Source of the DNA: Nemania diffusa
Taxonomy: Eukaryota; Ascomycota; Sordariomycetes; Xylariales; Xylariaceae
NCBI GenBank assembly: GCA_038501195.1
Contig: JBBPUQ010000004.1
Coordinates: 3,534,001-3,598,000, forward strand
DNA: 64,000 nt
Direction of reading: 5' to 3'
Shown here: positions 32,110 to 45,111 of the stretch, piece by piece
Layout of the letters: the number at the start of each line of letters is the position of its first letter
How positions within the stretch are numbered: position 1 is the first letter of the stretch
Notes under the pieces: generated by a model
What the model was told of the DNA's origin: nothing
What the model saw: only the letters and a program-made list of their open reading frames with translations
Database searches by the model: none
Program-made: the position numbers and the translations under genes

Positions 32110-32823
32110 AACTGGGCATCTTTTAGCTCTATCGCATCATGGTAGGGCTTATAATGATGTGTGTATTTAGTTACCTATGTTATAGAAAACACGTGTCCAG
32201 TCATAGGTGCTTCACAGGTAGTTGGCCCAACAACATGATCTAGTGGTCTATGTTTTATTATTAATGTGGCGCTGCAACTACCTAATTACGTGGTAGGTGA
32301 TTAATTTGCCAAAGCTGGGTTTGAAAAAAAAAAACCCTTCCCCCCCATCTTCACATTTCTTTAATTGATAAGTTCTAGAAAGGTATGATTATAGTAAAAC
32401 TGAACTGCTATCTTTAGAGTTATAAGGACAAACAGTGTGGCTCACCTTTCTAAGCTGTTGTTTGTTACACTAAATGGCTCGAGGAAAACAAACTAGAACT
32501 GGAACCTACCATAGAGATCACCAGAGCGTAGGCATGAATAACGAAGACGCCCTAGCATGTATTCAATATACACCGTAACTTGGATTATAGCACGTTTATC
32601 TACATATTTCATCTCCTCCAAACCCTAAAATCCTCATTGTTATTCCATGCATAACTCATTTTAATTCGTAAACATATTGTCATCGTCTGTAACACTTGCT
32701 CCCAAAATCGTCCTAACACCATTTAGCCCTCGCTGCCAATCTTCCCATGTCGCTCTCTAGGTGTCCTAGGGTCTATGGAGTGCATCACGGCCCTCTCCGA
32801 TAGCGACGAGACGTGTTCGGCTC
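32110..32823. other. Intergenic region
   Basis: About 700 bp, AT-richer than the genes, with a poly-A run near 32325-32334. No gene seen. Confidence 0.5.
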
Positions 32824-35600
32824 CTAACCGAACCGAATCCCGCCATTCGGATCCCACGTTCCGCTCGGTGGCCTATTGTCATGTGGAGGACCCGTGCTCC
32901 CGACAGAAGAACCGCCCGGTTTAGCGGCGAACTTGAGCGGCATCGCCTGGTTCCAGATGTGCTGCACGGGGTTCGCTCGTGGTTGCTGCGGCTGCGGAGC
33001 TACTGTCTCGTTAACCGGAGCCCATGCTTGAATATGAGCCTCTGCTGGGCTATGAACTTGCTGTCGTGGGGGAATAGCAGCTGATTGACCACCGTGATAC
33101 GAAGACTCTGCTTGGACCTGTGGTTGGGCTGGGTGTTGATAATTAGAAGCGCCATTCCGAGCACCTGTAGGGGCTGGTGGCTGGGCGTGCTCCCGTTGGC
33201 TAAGAGATAGGTTGCCCAGCGGAGGCATGTTGAGCTCATCCTCAAGCATACGCGCTTCACGTCGTCGCTCTGTGGTAAAGGTCCTTGCACTGTCCCGGAA
33301 GCTGCCGACGATGCGACTCAAGTCGTTATAGAATTTTCTACCAACCTCGACGTTGCTGGTGAGTTCCTTGTACTTATAATACGCGTTTTCGAGTTTCTGA
33401 AGCGCCTGCTCCCTTTCACGATTACCCTTGTCGCCCGCCATTTTCTTTTGGCTCTCGAATTCACGGTTGACTCGAATGAGCTCCGATAATAGCCTCTCTT
33501 GCTCAGCGCCTTCTTTTTGCAGCATGTCTAGATCAGGTTCGTATAGCAAATCCAGCCGTTTATCAAAGAAATCTTCAAAATGCGCTGGAACGATAGCGGT
33601 GGCTACCGTCTGGTTACGCTCTAGCCGCGCCGCTTCGGCTAGAATATCTGACTTGATATCGTCGCCACGAGCCTTCTCGCGAAGGGCCTCAGCCTTTCGA
33701 TGACGGCGGCTCTCGAGGCGCGTAACGTCGTTGTAAATGCTACGCAGTCGCCCGATCGCTGGTTTTAACGTCTCCGGAATTTCCGTGCGTCGCGACGAGG
33801 GCACGAAATCCATAATGGCACGATCTGGTCCGGCCAGAATTGCAAGCGTTGGCTCAGCACTGTAGAACTTTTCTCGCACAACCTCATCACTACTAGCGCT
33901 AGTCGCAAACCATCCCTCCGCGTCGGCTGCTTGGGTCCATAGTTTCGCACCTTGGTTCGGCTCGTGTCGACTCTCTGGGCGGGTCCATCGATCTGTGCCA
34001 AACTTCATACGCAGTCGGTTATCTTCCTCTTCCTCTGCTCGAAGAAGTTCAGTACCTTCTTCAAACATGGCCATGTCAGTAGCCCTTAGTTTTTCTATAT
34101 CTGCGAAGCTTCGCTGTAATCGGTTTCTCGCATCTGCTTGTCTGATTTCCTCTGCGTGCTGCACTAGGGTACCTGGCAGCCCCAGGGGTTTCTCGAATGC
34201 TTGGATGGAGCCGGGTAGATTCAGCGATGAGAGGATCTCATGGATCCTCTCATTAAGAGTTTCCAGTTCGGTGATGATATTTTGGTTTACCAGGCGATCC
34301 CTTCGTTCCTCATAGATGGAAACAGCGAGATGGACGGCATAAGGAACCAGTTTAGTGAAGAGGGCTGGGCCAAATTCGCCCTTGTCCCCTACATATTCCA
34401 ATGGTGTGGCGACCTGTGGTGGTACTCGGGCGATTGCCATGTTGGCTCTATCGAGGATTTTAAGCTCAGATTTTGGCGTGACTGGGTCTGGGGAAGAATT
34501 AGCTGGTGATCCAATGGTATAAACTGATATTTCCAGGGGTCATACTTAGATAAATCATGTCATTATCGTGCTCGGCTCTTTGTAGGTGGTCCTCTACCCG
34601 CTTCTTGAGGCTGTTCAAGTCGTCGACGACTATTCTACTGAGATAGCCACCTCTACTCTCTTTTAAGCCTTCGTTGACGCATGCGACAGAGTCTCGGAGT
34701 CTCGCGACCTCTTCGCCATATTTCCGTTTTTCTAGACACTCACACGCGGCCCGATACTGCGCTGCCGCAGCAAAGTGGTGGTGTTTTGCGCTCATATGAT
34801 GGATCCAGCTGCTGCTGATGGCCTCGGACTGCATAGCAGCCTCCCCTGCGAGATTATAGAGATCCGAGACTCTTGCTGCTAGCTTGGCTATCGACGCATC
34901 CTTGTAGCGGTCCATGACGGCTTTCATCCAGAAGCATTCTTGTGACTGGGCTAGCTGCAGCTGAATAAGCGATTCGAGGGAGTGCTCATCCATATCGTCG
35001 GGTGGCGTGGTTCTCAGCTCTGGGATTATCTCGTTCTTCAGGTGGGTGAGGACGCCAGCGGCGTGGTTGAAGTAATTGGCAGCGGTCTTGAGGCCGTCCG
35101 TGTCGTTGCGGTTGGAGCTGATGGCGAGCTGCGAGTATAGAGCGGCTAGGTTATAAATAATATTCGTCCGCTCGAACTGGAGGTTATTATGGACGATAGG
35201 CCGCTCGGTGTTGTATCCTAGAGAAGGATACCAAGTAAAGTCGGCTCCTATCTGTGGCACGCCGCACGATCATATTAGCCCTCTAACCTAGCCACTAACA
35301 AGCTCGTAACGAAAGGAAGACCAAGATGGAGAGGGGACATACATCTATGGGAAATTTCCCACCGATCCAGACCAGCTGGGCGGCGTACGCCTGCAGCTTC
35401 TTGACGCCGCTCGGATGGGCCTCGCGCACATTGACGGCGTCCCGCCTCAACGCCTCGATGACGTCGAGATCTTGGCGGAACATATCCGGGTGTTGGTCAT
35501 ATTTTGTCGATATGTACTGTTTGATGGCGGAGGATAATGATAGCTGGGATCCCTTGCGGAACGGCACCGCGAGGATGCCGCTGCTACTGTTGTTCTGCAT
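32824..35600 (-). CDS. palA: pH-response regulator PalA/Rim20 (Bro1/ALIX family)
   Basis: Scaffold of the fungal ambient-pH pathway. It binds the ESCRT-III subunit Vps32/Snf7 and the transcription factor PacC/Rim101, bringing PacC to the protease PalB at endosomal membranes. Exons (minus) are 35343-35600, 34546-35251 and 32824-34487. Introns have GTATGT and GTATGA donors and CAG acceptors. Joins give GGKFPID-IGADFTWYP and MIYL-N-PVTPKSELK, both as in known PalA. The product is 875 aa. The Bro1 domain covers about residues 1-380 (AIKQYISTKYDQ, GVLTHLKNEIIPELRT, KHHHFAAAAQYRAA, KRKYGEEVARLRDS). The coiled-coil V domain covers about 390-730 (SSLNLPGS, GRKFYNDL). A Pro/Gln-rich tail follows, ending GTWDPNGGIRFG, as is typical of PalA. 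Confident. Confidence 0.93.
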
Positions 35601-37880
35601 GAGGGGCAGCCAAAGCTAGAGGTTTCGTTTCGAACGGGAGACTAGAGACTGCTCTGGCGCAGTAGGGTTTGGACCGGTTATGGAACGGTTACGGGAACGA
35701 ATGGGCCGACCGACGGCACATTATTGTTGATGTTTAGTTAAATAGTTGGAGCGAGTATTCTGCAAAAGTAAGCATATGACTTCATAGGTGCAATAAATAA
35801 GGTTAGGTTAGGTAAGGTACCTGGTAGTATTCTGTAAGAGCAGTGTAGGTACCTAAGTAAGTAAACAAGGCGTGTCTCTTTTCTTGGCGGGGTAGTCAGG
35901 CTGTAAATCCCCCGCCCAGATTCTTCAGCCGCTTAAGCATTCTCCCCTGACCCACCAATATACGGTAATACCTGAGCACTGCATATCGGTATCTAAGTAC
36001 ACCAATAATGAGCATCAGCCCTATGTAAGGTGTAAGCCGCAATCCAAGTTTTTTTTTTTGTATTCTACCTTTAGATTTCATTCCGAAAACATAATTCGGT
36101 AGGCTACAGCGTACTGGTTTCATGTTGCTGCAGATAATAGATGGGTGCACATAGTGCATTAACGGGAAAGTTGGTGTTACCCTGGCAACATCGACCTTTT
36201 TATTATTAATAACATGATCTAGAAGGCGGACAACAGACAGAGTTGGAATCGACGCCTAGGCACTATATAGAATAAGTAGACGGTACGATAGAGGTCGAAA
36301 GATCACGAGAATCGAAGAGATGTCTTACTTATTGGAAAACTGTGACAGTGTTCGTATGGAAGATAACAAACAGTCTTTACTCTAAGCTGTCATAAATTTA
36401 GTAATTAGTATCCATTACCTAACTTGCAAGATAGTTATTAAACCGTATACCTGGCTGGATGAAACTGAAAGTATATGTCAGACAGACACCAAGACTTCAT
36501 GTAAAAAGCATTTGTGTCACCCCAAAGACCTAACCTTGAAACTGTAGGCATAAAGGCAGAACCATCTGCCTGCTTCTGCCTATCTTCGCTGTTTTAAGGC
36601 CAGATTGTAGATTAACGTCTTATTGTCCGAACTACCTATTCACTACCGCCATCGTCACCCTGGCTGCCACCTGTTATATTCTATGTGCTAAATCTACAGA
36701 ATTAGCAAGTTATTACAAACTAGGGTGACGTGCTCTGCTGTTTGTACCGTAACTTACTGGCTGAAATCAACTAACAGGCGTATCCAGTCACACCCATCAC
36801 GTAATGAGAACAACCCCAGAAGCGAAGATCATAATGTGTAGTATGGGTTTTCATGTACTTTCAGTGCTTAGCGCCCTATCTAAAATATGTACAACTGAAG
36901 GGAGAGACAATCACAAATCCTCGTCTCGAGCACTTCGATACCGAGGCCAGTTTATCCCCCAGACAGTCCATATTGACTAATGTACCAGTTACATAACTCT
37001 CCAACAACCATTTGCCGGGCCATAAGGTACGACCCCTGACTCGATGGCGTCTCTTGAATACAAAAACAGTGACTTCTATCCCCTCAACTCCCTCGGCCCA
37101 CATAAACAGTTCTATGATACAGAAACGATGGAAGAGAAGTGAAGTATGTTGCTCTTGGGTTGATGTGTCTCCCGTTCAGATGAGGGGACATCATCGGATA
37201 TATTTGATGCTGGTAAGTCAGGGTGAAGGGGAGGAATCGGAAAACGACGCCGCGGTGTAAATGCTTGGAGCGTCTGATGGTGACCGCCGAACGCCGGGTT
37301 CGCTGATGCTGAGCCAGGACAAAGAGAAGATAAATAAACGGTGGGTGCTTGGTGTTCTCGCGCGATTGTGTTGCTGACGAACCTGTCGAGAAGCAATTGG
37401 TAGCGACAAGCAAACGATCGACGATAAAGGAAAGAGGGCAAAACATATTATGCATTATCGTTCGGTGGCGAAAAAAGGCGGCGCCGAAAGTATTGGAGGC
37501 TTTAGCTGTGTTGTCGCAGGTGTGGGGATTTAGCCATTGCTGAGGCTGAAGAGTCAACAGCGTCCAGCAGGAATTCCCAGGTCATGTCAGCCTGGTGATT
37601 ATGTCGTCTTTCAGCTCATCAAGCAAGCCAATCGAATGCCGGCCAGCATTCTTGGCATGCAAGGAGCGGATTGAACCACGGTCAACGTCGGAGGAGCTGA
37701 AAAAGCCATCTGACAGACACTCATCTAGGCGTTTTATCCTCCAACATATCGCTATATTCTTCCCACCGACTTTTCAAAGTCTTGTTTCCAAAATAGCAAT
37801 ACCCAAGATGCACCGTTAGTTGCGCCGTCATGTAGGTGAATCATCATCTCGTATGGAAATCGCCCTTAGCATTAGATCTC
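35601..37880. other. Intergenic region of about 2.3 kb
   Basis: PalA promoter side, with AGGTTAGGTTAGGTAAGGTACC near 35800-35822 (given here as overlapping AGGT words). No frame shows a recognisable domain. Around 36.2-36.5 kb it is AT-richer but not RIP-like. Confidence 0.5.
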
Positions 37881-39524
37881 CTATGGGATCCAGACAAGTT
37901 CAATGATACCATCCACTTGGGACATGGCCTGTTCATTCTTGTCTACCCACCGCCAGTCGTTCGCTTTGCGCACATATACCTGGCGGACCGTGTTATCCGG
38001 AGTCACGGTGGCCTCTTGTAGATCCCAACTAATCTTGCGACCTGTCTTTAATAGGCTTGGTCGCTGCGGATCAAATACATAATCTAGATTCCATCCCTTG
38101 TCTTGGGGGGCGGCAGCAAAAGTGCGCTCCATTTGCTGAAGGTTGAAATCAACACCTAGGGGGTAGTGTACTACGCTAAAACCTGTAGAGATAATGAAAT
38201 TGTCTGCAGTTTGGAAACGCTGTAGAGTGCAGTCTTCACCGCAGATGTGCGCAATCTTGGTATATTCCCAAGGCATAGCGCTGTGCCAGCCACCACCCTT
38301 AAAGTGATGGAGAGAGATGGGTTGAATACCGGCCTCATAGAAACCTGATGGGTCACCGTAGAGATCTAGTTGGTATAGACCATGAAGAACAGACAACCGA
38401 ACGTCGGTGTTTTCGTAAATGCACTTGCGTAAGAGAATATCGCCTTGAGGACCCCAGCCCGAGTTAGACTCCTTAATCTTCTCGTCGGTCTTGCAAGTTT
38501 CGTAATCTTTCGTAATCTCCTCGGCGAGGGGAACGGACAAGAACACCCCGGCACCACCAAAGGCTTGAGAGCCGTGGCGATCCACATTGTTAATATCTTC
38601 TGACAGCACGCCGATGTAAAGCTGTTGTGTGTGATCGTACTCATTAAATTTTTTGACGAGAGTGTGCACGCTGGGGAAAAAGGTATCATCGTCGCATGAT
38701 ACTAGCCACTTCTTATGTTGTCGATCGGGGTGGTTGTACAGTGTGGGAATCAGGGTCAGATAGCGAACGGCCATTTCCATGGTAGAATCGGAATGATATA
38801 CGTCGACATCAATGCCGGCATTTCGCAGCACGGTTCTCGCATGAGTGATCTGTTCTTCGGTTGCATCTAAAAGCAGAAGAATAAGCTTGCCGCCATTAGA
38901 ATGACCCTTGCCGTCAGTCAACCAGTAAATCCATTCATTGACGGGAGTGGTCTTCTCGCCACTGAATCTCTTAAATGTGGTCGAGACACCAAACATGAAA
39001 TCGGATAGATTGCCTGTAGCGGGGTATGGTGATTCTGGAACGTAGACGTTGAGTGGCTCGACACACTTCTCGCTGCCGAAGTTGGGATTTTGTAAGTCGA
39101 TGGACTTGAGGACGTCTCCTGGTAGGAACTCCTGGTCGAGTACCGTGACAGACTTTCGTGAAATTGGTTTGCGGTTAATCTTCACGTAACGCTTGAAGTA
39201 TTGGAAGCCATCCATCAACTCATACTTGGCCTTGAGCTGGGCCATATAATTCCCGTCGACGCTGCAATCCATCACGTGGTCGGAGACAGGAGGGATGTCT
39301 AGGTCGCCGGCTTGCGCACCATCGCCGAGGGGCTGTTGAGCGACATTTTCTTTCTTTTGTGTCGATGTGGCTTTTATAATTTTCGTGCCGACATTCTCTA
39401 TCCGGTCTGATTTCCATGTCACTCCCAGAAGTATCAAGAGCACAACCGCGAGGAGAACACATCTCGCAAACGGGTTCCGCATAGTGAATAATCTTTGGTG
39501 TGAGGATGGCCTGCTCGCTCCCAT
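37881..39524 (-). CDS. GT31/Fringe-like glycosyltransferase, type II membrane protein
   Basis: Golgi-type glycosyltransferase of the beta-1,3-galactosyl/GlcNAc-transferase (Fringe-like) group. Single exon, 547 aa from the ATG at 39524 (A at -3, G at +4). A second ATG at 39482 would give 533 aa; the open frame further up begins with GTG. A single N-terminal membrane anchor lies at about residues 22-37 (CVLLAVVLLILLGV), with the catalytic part in the lumen. The metal/nucleotide-sugar motif DDD is at 278-280 (VSCDDDTFFP), with upstream strand LILLLLDATEEQ and downstream AFGGAGVFLSVPLAEE and GWGPQGDILLRKCIY, all typical of the family. LHHFKGGGWHS lies near the end of the catalytic domain. TATATA at 39651-39656 is a possible TATA element. 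Donor and acceptor sugars unknown. Confidence 0.8.
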   Translation of the reverse strand: MGASRPSSHQRLFTMRNPFARCVLLAVVLLILLGVTWKSDRIENVGTKIIKATSTQKKENVAQQPLGDGAQAGDLDIPPVSDHVMDCSVDGNYMAQLKAKYELMDGFQYFKRYVKINRKPISRKSVTVLDQEFLPGDVLKSIDLQNPNFGSEKCVEPLNVYVPESPYPATGNLSDFMFGVSTTFKRFSGEKTTPVNEWIYWLTDGKGHSNGGKLILLLLDATEEQITHARTVLRNAGIDVDVYHSDSTMEMAVRYLTLIPTLYNHPDRQHKKWLVSCDDDTFFPSVHTLVKKFNEYDHTQQLYIGVLSEDINNVDRHGSQAFGGAGVFLSVPLAEEITKDYETCKTDEKIKESNSGWGPQGDILLRKCIYENTDVRLSVLHGLYQLDLYGDPSGFYEAGIQPISLHHFKGGGWHSAMPWEYTKIAHICGEDCTLQRFQTADNFIISTGFSVVHYPLGVDFNLQQMERTFAAAPQDKGWNLDYVFDPQRPSLLKTGRKISWDLQEATVTPDNTVRQVYVRKANDWRWVDKNEQAMSQVDGIIELVWIP

Positions 39525-40554
39525 TGTTCTTGAGGGCAAGTCTTGCCAAGATGAAGTAAAAGACTTCTCGACTCCAGCCAGTTTGATGCAACTGCCCGGT
39601 GCGCAGGCTGTAGTGCGTCTAGTTCGCTTGTTTCCCGGGTAGGCCAATCCTATATAGACCACGAGACTAATTCGAGGCTTCTATTCGAGTATAGGCATAT
39701 GGCGTGGTTAATTGTAACTAAAGTGAGAGCAGAACCACTGTATCCTTCGTCGTCGTCGCTTTCGTCTTCGTCAAATAGCAGAAACAGACTCGCACTCCAG
39801 AGGCCTTGCAGAAGGCAGGTAACGAACGAACACCTCGATGACAAAGAGGTCAATGTTGGAATCCAGGCGAACAAAGAACAAGAACAGAGTGCCTAAGCTG
39901 ACTTGGCCCACGGCGTCAGATAGAGTGCATGGAGGGAAAAGATTGGTGGTGAACAAGAGGACAAGAAGACAAAAGGGGGAGGAATTGCAATGCAAATGTA
40001 ATTTCAGCCAGAGAAAACCAAGGGAGGAATTCTCTCATCAGTAGCAGGGGATAACAGGGGGCCCTCTCTTCTCATCAAATCGAATCGACTGGCGGGAAGG
40101 TGTGAAGTACCTAGTGTATCTAAGGTACGAGAATCAGGGACCGATCCGACATGTACAGTACTGTACCACGCCTATAGCGTACAGTAGTCGCTGCGTTGCG
40201 CTGCCAAAAGGAGACAACTAGGTACATGGGGTGGACTTGACCGCTCGGGTCATTACCGCTGATGGCTAAGATAGTCGCAATTCTGGGCAAGCAGCTTGGA
40301 CTTGGAGTAGTGGGGTGGGACCTTCTGCCGGCCCTGATAGGTAGGGACTTGAATAAATTTGTTGCAGGGGGGAAGTTATACATACATAATCTGTACAGAC
40401 AGTACATACAAGAGGTGGTACGCTAATAGCCCCGTCCGATAGCGAGTGGCGGGTGTGTTTGCAGACGACTCGCCAACCATCCTTACGGTCGCCCACAGGG
40501 CTTACTGTCTCATAATTCAATTTAGGTAACTACGCCGACACCACTGGGCCCACC
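39525..40554. other. Upstream region of the glycosyltransferase gene, up to the AT boundary
   Basis: About 1 kb of normal base composition without a convincing gene. It is the last normal-composition DNA before the AT block. Confidence 0.5.
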
Positions 40555-40840
40555 TTTTTTTTCCACTTTTCTTTTTAAATCAAACTTGCAACTTAACTTT
40601 CTACAATCATTTTTTCAATCTAGCAATAATTTATTTAAACTTTTATATAAATTAACGCATATATAATTGATTTAATTATATTTTAAAATAGCTATATAAA
40701 TTAAATGCAGTTTTTTTAAATTAAATTTATTATATATAATTTATAAATATATTAGTTTTATATAGTTTATATATTTTATTTTTTTATTAATTTTATTTTA
40801 TTTGTTATAATTGTTATAGTTGTTATATAATTTTATATAA

Positions 40841-41400
40841 ATAAATTTTATTTTTATATTTTTAATAGTATTAAAAATAACTATAAATATTTTTAAATAT
40901 TTCAGTTTGCTTTAAATTATATAAGCAGTTTTTAATTTGCTAATAAATATATTTATTAGCTATAACTATATTTTATATTAATAAATATTATTTTTATATT
41001 TTTAGCAGTATCAATTTTAATTATAAATATTTTTAGCTATTTTAGCTGATTTTATATTATATAAATATATTTTAATTTGTTAATAAATATATTAAATAAT
41101 AGCAACAATATTTTATATTAATAAGTATTGTTTTTATATTTTTAGCAGTATTAACTTTAACAACTAACTTTTTAAAAAATTTAAAACTTTTTTATATTAT
41201 ATAAGTTTATTTTAATTTATTAGTAAATATATTTTGTAATAATTATAATATGCTATATTAATAAATATTGTTTTAATATTTTTAAAAATATTATTTTTAA
41301 TTGTTAATAGCTTTAAAAATTTAAAAATATTTTAAGTAGTATAAATATAATTTGATTAAATAGTATATATATTTTTATTAAAGTTAAAAAATTTAGTTAA
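40841..41400. repeat. 140-bp tandem repeat, about 3.5 units
   Basis: Units start at 40841, 40981, 41121 and 41261, exactly 140 bp apart with no net indel between the first three. Each begins ATAARTWTTR followed by TTTTTATATTTTTARYAGTA. Units 1-3 end TTATATTA or CTATATTA. The fourth unit fades after about 60-90 bp, and a weak earlier unit may precede 40841. Many differences between units are C/T or G/A. Confidence 0.8.
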
Positions 41401-44400
41401 TATATTTTTTAATTAAAACTTTTAAAAATAAATCTATATTATTAATAAAAATATAAATTTATATAAATATATTATTTATATTATAATTGCAGTAGTATTA
41501 CTATATAATATTTCAATTGTTTTATTAATATATTATATAACAGAACATTTAAAAAATTAAAACATAATTAATTAAAACAAAAGTAGTACTATTAAGCAGT
41601 ATATTTTATTTTTTAATTTTTAATATATTATTTTTTTTTTGTTATATAGAATTGCAGTAATTTTGATTATATTGTATAAAATATATAAACAATTTATTAA
41701 AATTAAACTTAATTAAATATACAGTTAATAATATAGCATTATTAGAGCTTATAAAAGTATAAAAATATATAAAGCAATATCGAAATATATAATTAATTTA
41801 AATATTAATTAATTAATATAACTTTTTGTTTATTAATTTATTAGTATTTAAACTATTTATTTTTACTTTTTATATTTTTCGACTTTTTTATATTTTATGA
41901 AAATTTCTTTTTGTATATTTTTGTTGCGTTTTATTTTACTTATTTTTTTTTTATTATTTATATATTGTTAATTTTTTATTTCAGTTATTATTATATTTTT
42001 TTTTTTAATTAATACTATTTGATATAACTAGCAACATTTGCTAGTTGTTTTTAACTACTTTAAAAATTATAATACTTTTATAATTAAAACTACTTAAATT
42101 ATTAAAGCACTTTTTTAATTTTTTTACAACAAAGTTTATTATATTTTAAACAAATTTAAAGTATAATTTTTTAATATATATTATATTATATTAAGCTAAT
42201 ATAATTTGTTATAAGTTATTTAGTATTTAGTTAACTTTGTTACAATTTATAAAAACAAAAAACTAAAAGATATAAAGTAGAAAATTAATCGAGTTAAATA
42301 TATAACTGCTATTATATTATATATATTTAATAAAATTAAAATAGAAATAGTATATTATATATATTAGTAGAAAAATTATAATAGCTTAATAAAACAATAT
42401 ATTGTTATAAATAATACAAGTTTTAAAAGTGCTTATATAAACTATTATTACTTTAAACAAAATAAAAAATGTTTGTTTTATATTAATAAGTTTTAACTTT
42501 AGTGAACTAAATATAAATAAATATTTGCTAATTAGTATAAAACTAAAAAATATAGAAAAAAAAAAAAAGTTAAAATTTTTAAAAATTTTTGCTAAATTTA
42601 TAGTAAAAATAGCAAAAATAACAAGTTTGCAAAAGTTAAAAGTTTAGTTTAGTTAAATTAAAAAAAAAATCGAAGTATAAGCTAAAGCTGTATATATTAT
42701 AAAAAAGCAACATAAATGTACTAATAACAAAAAAAGAAATAAATAAGCAATAAAAAAATAAATAATATATTAAAGCTTTAAACTATTTATAGTTAAGTTA
42801 TTATATTTAATAACTAAAAAGTTTAATAATATAAAATTAAATAAACTAAAAAAATATAAAACTTTGTATATATAAATGTTATAAAGTATATTTAACTTTT
42901 TATACAATTAAACTTAAACTATAAAATATAGTATTGTTTCAATTTAATTAAACTTGTTTTAGTTATATTGTTTTTGCGTTTTTTTAACTACTACACTTTA
43001 TATTTACTTGTTACTATTATTTATTGTTTTTTTTTGTTTATTGTTTATACTTGTTACTTTATACAATATATAATAAGTGCTGTTTTATAACAAACTATTT
43101 ATATTTAATAGTATATAAGCAGAATTTATGCTAAAAAGTTTGTATATATAATTAATATTTGCTTTTAATAAAAGTTATTACGTTTTTACTTTTTTTGTTA
43201 TAACAACTTTAATAAGCTTTATTGTTTATTGTTATATTTTCGATTTAACTTTTACTTGTTTTGTTTTTATTAATTAATTTTTTACTGTTATTTAATACAT
43301 TATTATCTACTTTTTTTTTTGTTTTGTTTATATTACTTTAATACTTTAGTTTATTATTGTTTTTTTTATTAGCTTTATAAAATATACAGATTGTAAAAAA
43401 TTAAAATATATACGAAACTATTTTAAATCGAAATTTTACAATTAAAAAAGTTTTATTTGTATTTTAGTTAATTATAGCAGTGTATATTTGTAATAATGTT
43501 AGCTATATTAATTATATTAATAAAATCGAATATATTTGCAGTTTTGATTTAATTAATACACATATATATGATTTATATAATAATTATGCAAGCTTTATTA
43601 ATTAAGTTCTTGCTTTTTTTGTTATTGTAAACTAAGTGTACAAAAACTATATAAAAGTAAGTATAAGCTTTTTTAAACAAATCATTTTAAAAAATAGTAT
43701 ATTAATAAATGTTTTATTTGTTAATATTTATGTACTTTTTACTTTAAGCAATATTATTAAATATTACAAAGTTAAAACTAATAATAGTTTAACAATTAAT
43801 ATTAGTATAATACTTTATACTTGTAACAAAAAAAATGAAAATTTGAAAAAAGCTTAAAAAACTTAACTAGTTTTAAATGTTTTAAAGTTAACTAGTTGCA
43901 AATTAAAAAATAAAAAAGCAAGTATAATAGTTTTAATTGCAACTAAAGCAGTTACAAATAATAAAATTTAAATTAAACAAAAGTATATAAACAAGCTGTA
44001 AATTAAAAAAAGTATAATTAATTAAACTTATAAATATAAGTGTAATTGCTAATATAAAATTATTATAAAGCTAATATATAATTTGCTTCTAATACTAACG
44101 TTTGAACCGATATATAGTAAAGCAAACACTAGCAAACTTAATTTTATTAGAACTTACACAAGCTACTTTAAAGTAGCTGCAGCTTTGTTTATTACAAGTA
44201 ATTATAATAAATCAAGCTTAATTAAATCAAACTATTAGAAAAAAATAATAAGTAAAAAAGTTTGTAGTTTATTTAATTAAAAATTTAATAGTTTAAATAA
44301 ATTGCTGCTACTGCAAAAAGCTTTAAATATACTAGATATATTTGCAACTAATATATGTAACTTTAATTATAAACGCTTTAGTAATACTTCAAATAAAGAA

Positions 44401-44715
44401 CAAGTAGCAAAAAAAACTACGAAATAAGTAAATGTTCTATTAATAAAAACAAAAGTTAAAATATAAAATTTGTAGCAACATATTTGTTTAATAATTAAAA
44501 CTTTTTAATATAAAATTTTAAAATTATAATATATTTTTTTATTTTTAAATTATTTTAACTGTATTTTATGTTTAATTTATAAATTTTGTAAAATTAAAGT
44601 TGTAAATATTAAATATATATTATTATATATTAATTATTTTAGTAATAATTTTAATAAAACATTTTTATTGTTTTTTTAAAAATAAATTTACTGAAATTTT
44701 ATTAAAAAATTTTAA

Positions 44716-45111
44716 AATAATATTAAATATTAATAAATAATAAATAAATATAATAAATAAATAATAATAAATATAATAATAATAAATAAATAATAATAAT
44801 TAATAAATAATAATAAATATAATAATAATAAATAAATATAATAAATAAATAATAATAAATAATAAAAAATAATAAAAAATAAAATAAATAATAATAATAA
44901 ATAAATATAGTAAATAAATAATAATAAATAATAAATAATAATAAATAAATAATAATAAATAATAAATAATAATAAATATAATAATAATAAAAATAATAAT
45001 AATAAATAAATAATAATAAATAATAAATAATAATAAATATAATAATAATAAAAATAATAATAATAAATAAATAATAATAAATAAATATAATAAATAAATA
45101 ATAATAATAAT
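44716..45111. repeat. Imperfect AATAAAT/AATAAATAAAT/AAT microsatellite tract
   Basis: A mixture of AAT and AAAT units with longer-order near repeats (e.g. AATAATAATAAATATAAT blocks). It runs directly into the regular heptamer array and is probably an older, more diverged part of the same array. Confidence 0.75.

Noticed and set aside
39525..39662. N-terminal extension of the GT31 protein to 39662
   Set aside because: The extension begins with GTG and overlaps a TATATA element; the first ATG is at 39524 with good context and puts the anchor near the N-terminus.
43636..43857. 73-codon open frame in the AT block
   Set aside because: Only Lys/Asn/Ile/Tyr-rich content expected from AT-only DNA; no motif and no neighbours. 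Could at most be a relic of a transposon gene.
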